Notes under the pieces: generated by a model
What the model saw: only the letters and a program-made list of their open reading frames with translations
Database searches by the model: none
What the model was told of the DNA's origin: nothing
Shown here: positions 10,750 through 64,000 of the stretch, piece after piece
Position numbering within the stretch: position 1 is the stretch's first letter
How the letters are laid out: each line of letters starts with the position of its first letter
Program-made: the position numbers and the translations under genes
Origin: Urophycis tenuis
Taxonomy: Eukaryota; Chordata; Actinopteri; Gadiformes; Phycidae
DNA length: 64,000 bases
Assembly (NCBI GenBank): GCA_036785325.1
Contig: JAXIVH010000017.1
Location: 5,409,421 to 5,473,420 of the forward strand
Direction of reading: 5' to 3'

Positions 10750-10935
10750 TATACTAAAGAGAGAAAAGGCAAGAGAGGGAGAGTTGAGAGAGAGAGAGAA
10801 AGAAGAGGGAGTTGAACGACATGACAGAGAGAAGAGGTAAGAGGGAGAGTTGAGAGGGAGAAGAGGGAGTTGAACGACATGACAGAGAGAAGAGGTAAGA
10901 GGGAGAGTTGAGAGAGAGACAGAGGGAGATACAAT
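10750..10935. repeat. GA-rich minisatellite, two ~58-bp units
   Basis: A block containing GTTGAACGACATGACAGAGA within GA-rich sequence occurs twice in tandem (near 10813 and 10870). Confidence 0.8.
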
Positions 10936-11040
10936 ATGCACACTGAAGGCATGATGCCACCATAGGAAAGATAAACTAGCTATAATGTATAGCCACTGTC
11001 CATCTGATTGTCTAGTTAGCTAGCGCTAATACCCCCGCCC

Positions 11041-11047
11041 CGCCCCC

Positions 11048-11092
<45 letters not shown>
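11041..11092. repeat. Poly-C followed by (CA)n
   Basis: A C run with few interruptions passes directly into a CA dinucleotide run. Confidence 0.9.
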
Positions 11093-11094
<2 letters not shown>

Positions 11095-11320
11095 TGGACT
11101 GTGGTCCTAACTTTTACCCCTGTTGGCTTTTACAATCTTTATCTTCAACATCTATTTCAACTTTATGTTGTTCAAGTATGTAATTTCTTCATTTCATTGA
11201 CAAGCAATTCTATTACGGTCATACTCTTGTTTGTTAGCCTAGCTGGCTACGATTTCAGTACTCCTTCTCAACTCTGTGGTAATATAATACAACCAATAGT
11301 GCGTTAGTGTTAAATCTTAC

Positions 11321-11400
11321 TTGTGAAAAGTAATCCCCCGATTCCTATTTTCGACGCTCCGCTCATTTGAGCAGGAATACGCTGAACACCAGCCCGGCAT
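11321..11400 (-). CDS. Partial THAP zinc-finger domain, first exon
   Basis: The minus strand encodes MPGWCSAYSCSN... and ends ...RGITFH, the start of a THAP DNA-binding domain. It has the first two zinc ligands in C-x4-C spacing and the conserved ITFH segment. A splice donor (AA|GTAAGA) follows immediately, as expected for THAP genes and THAP transposases that split the domain here. The second half (C-x2-H) is not found downstream on this strand. It may be the first exon of a host THAP gene or a relic of a THAP-carrying DNA transposon. Two CCAATATGGCGGC-type (YY1-like) sites lie upstream in the presumed 5' UTR. Confidence 0.55.
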
Positions 11401-11603
11401 CCTTGTTTTCTTCTGTAGACGGTACCTGTCAACTGTTGCTGTCAATGCTGCTCGCCGGCTCCTCTCCAATATGGCGGCCGAATCTCGCCGGCCCCACTCC
11501 AATATGGCGGCCGAATTTCTCGTGTAGCAGCAGCCAATGCTGCGTCTACGTAATAAGATGTCTATGGATGTGAAGTAGGCCCCTTATCATTTTTGATAAA
11601 CAT

Positions 11604-11616
11604 CGCCATCTGGTGG
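11604..11616 (-). promoter_or_regulatory. CTCF-like motif
   Basis: The minus strand reads CCACCAGATGGCG, matching the 14-bp CTCF core consensus CCASYAGRKGGCRS except at the last base. Confidence 0.3.
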
Positions 11617-11799
11617 TTGGTATTGGCCAACCTTTCCAAATTCATTTAAATCCGTATTCAAAATTTCTGTTCAACCTTAAACGTCTGCCACAAAGATCCA
11701 CATAAAGACACAAGTTTTAGCCTTCATTTGCGCACATTTCTGCTTAATTAACGTGGCCATAACGATTTGATTTTCCATTCTTTTTTTTTTTTATTTGAA

Positions 11800-14678
<2,879 letters not shown>

Positions 14679-14715
14679 TTACCTGTGGGCTGTGGCGTGC
14701 ACAGCCCACAGGTAA
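14679..14715. repeat. Perfect 16-bp inverted repeat with 5-nt spacer
   Basis: TTACCTGTGGGCTGTG and its exact reverse complement flank GCGTG. The right arm ends in CAG|GTAAGT, a perfect donor consensus. It lies about 460 bp upstream of the first MAST exon. Confidence 0.9.
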
Positions 14716-14839
14716 GTCAACGACCGGAAGTTGATTTGCGGCAGACCAGGGTAACGCTACATGTCAGGATCCTCTCCCGCATCTCGACACGCCGTGATCC
14801 GCCTCTTGTTGTGTGGGCGTGGCCACCTCGTTTCAGTGG

Positions 14840-15172
14840 GTAAAAGCCACCATAAAAGCCACCTGAACTTCACTTAGACACTTTGCTCTCATGGCCGTGT
14901 GAGTCTCCGCGGCTGCTGCTGGCATCATGTGTTCGCTGTCCCGCATGACAAACGACGCTCAGGCGTCTTCTGGACGTGTCGACCTCCGGAGTCATGCAGC
15001 CATGAACCACTTTTGCTCGAGTCAAATCGAAATTGTTCTTACTCACGTTTAATGACATGCCATCCCGGGACAGGTGTCGGACATCTCGTTTGAATGTAGA
15101 TTTGCACCGCGAGTCTCTCGGCGCGCTTTGAATTTGTTCGTTTTCATATCTGACTATCTTACAACACGTAAT
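14840..15172 (+). promoter_or_regulatory. Possible promoter/5' UTR of the long MAST form
   Basis: A direct repeat of TAAAAGCCACC at about 14841-14864 includes a TATA-like CATAAAAG, 320 bp before the start codon. The evidence is weak because TSS position and upstream exons are unknown. Confidence 0.25.

Positions 15173-64000
<48,828 letters not shown>

Overview
This window is vertebrate, almost certainly teleost, genomic DNA. It shows spliced vertebrate-type exons, two copies of a fish-type tRNA-derived SINE, an L2-type LINE tail, LTR retroelements primed by tRNA-Trp, a hAT-type MITE, and very many long (GT)n, (CT)n and poly-C tracts. There is one 200-N assembly gap. No bacterial-type gene or operon is present.

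Left part, about 1-15,000: repeat-rich sequence with no host gene I can recognise. A young LTR element (2191-6293; two 610-bp LTRs with 5 differences; CTAC target duplication) has lost its coding capacity. It carries an L2 LINE tail and a leader array of short hairpins. Behind it is a Ty3/gypsy element (gag-protease-RT-RNase H-partial integrase, about 6723-9836). It has a well-formed -1 frameshift signal, but gag is broken at a perfect 33-bp palindrome and integrase is cut off. Further repeats follow, then a partial THAP zinc-finger exon on the minus strand.

Right part, 15,173 to the window end: the 5' half of one large plus-strand gene of the MAST (microtubule-associated serine/threonine kinase) family. 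It is most like MAST4, with MAST3 as the alternative. I can place 12 constitutive-looking exons from 45334 onward, three upstream exons of a long N-terminal form, two further alternative first exons (41636 and 50729) and a frame-preserving cassette exon (45908-45988). All junction phases agree. The gene leaves the window at the glycine-rich loop of the kinase domain, so most of the catalytic domain and the PDZ domain lie beyond 64,000.

The introns hold unusual satellite DNA. Arrays start at or very near several 5' splice sites: a 42-bp minisatellite that is open in the exon frame, a ~25-bp G-rich minisatellite, and a sixfold re-duplication of an exon end with its donor site. An array rich in branch-point-like motifs sits just upstream of one acceptor. 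Long (UG)n tracts recur throughout the pre-mRNA.
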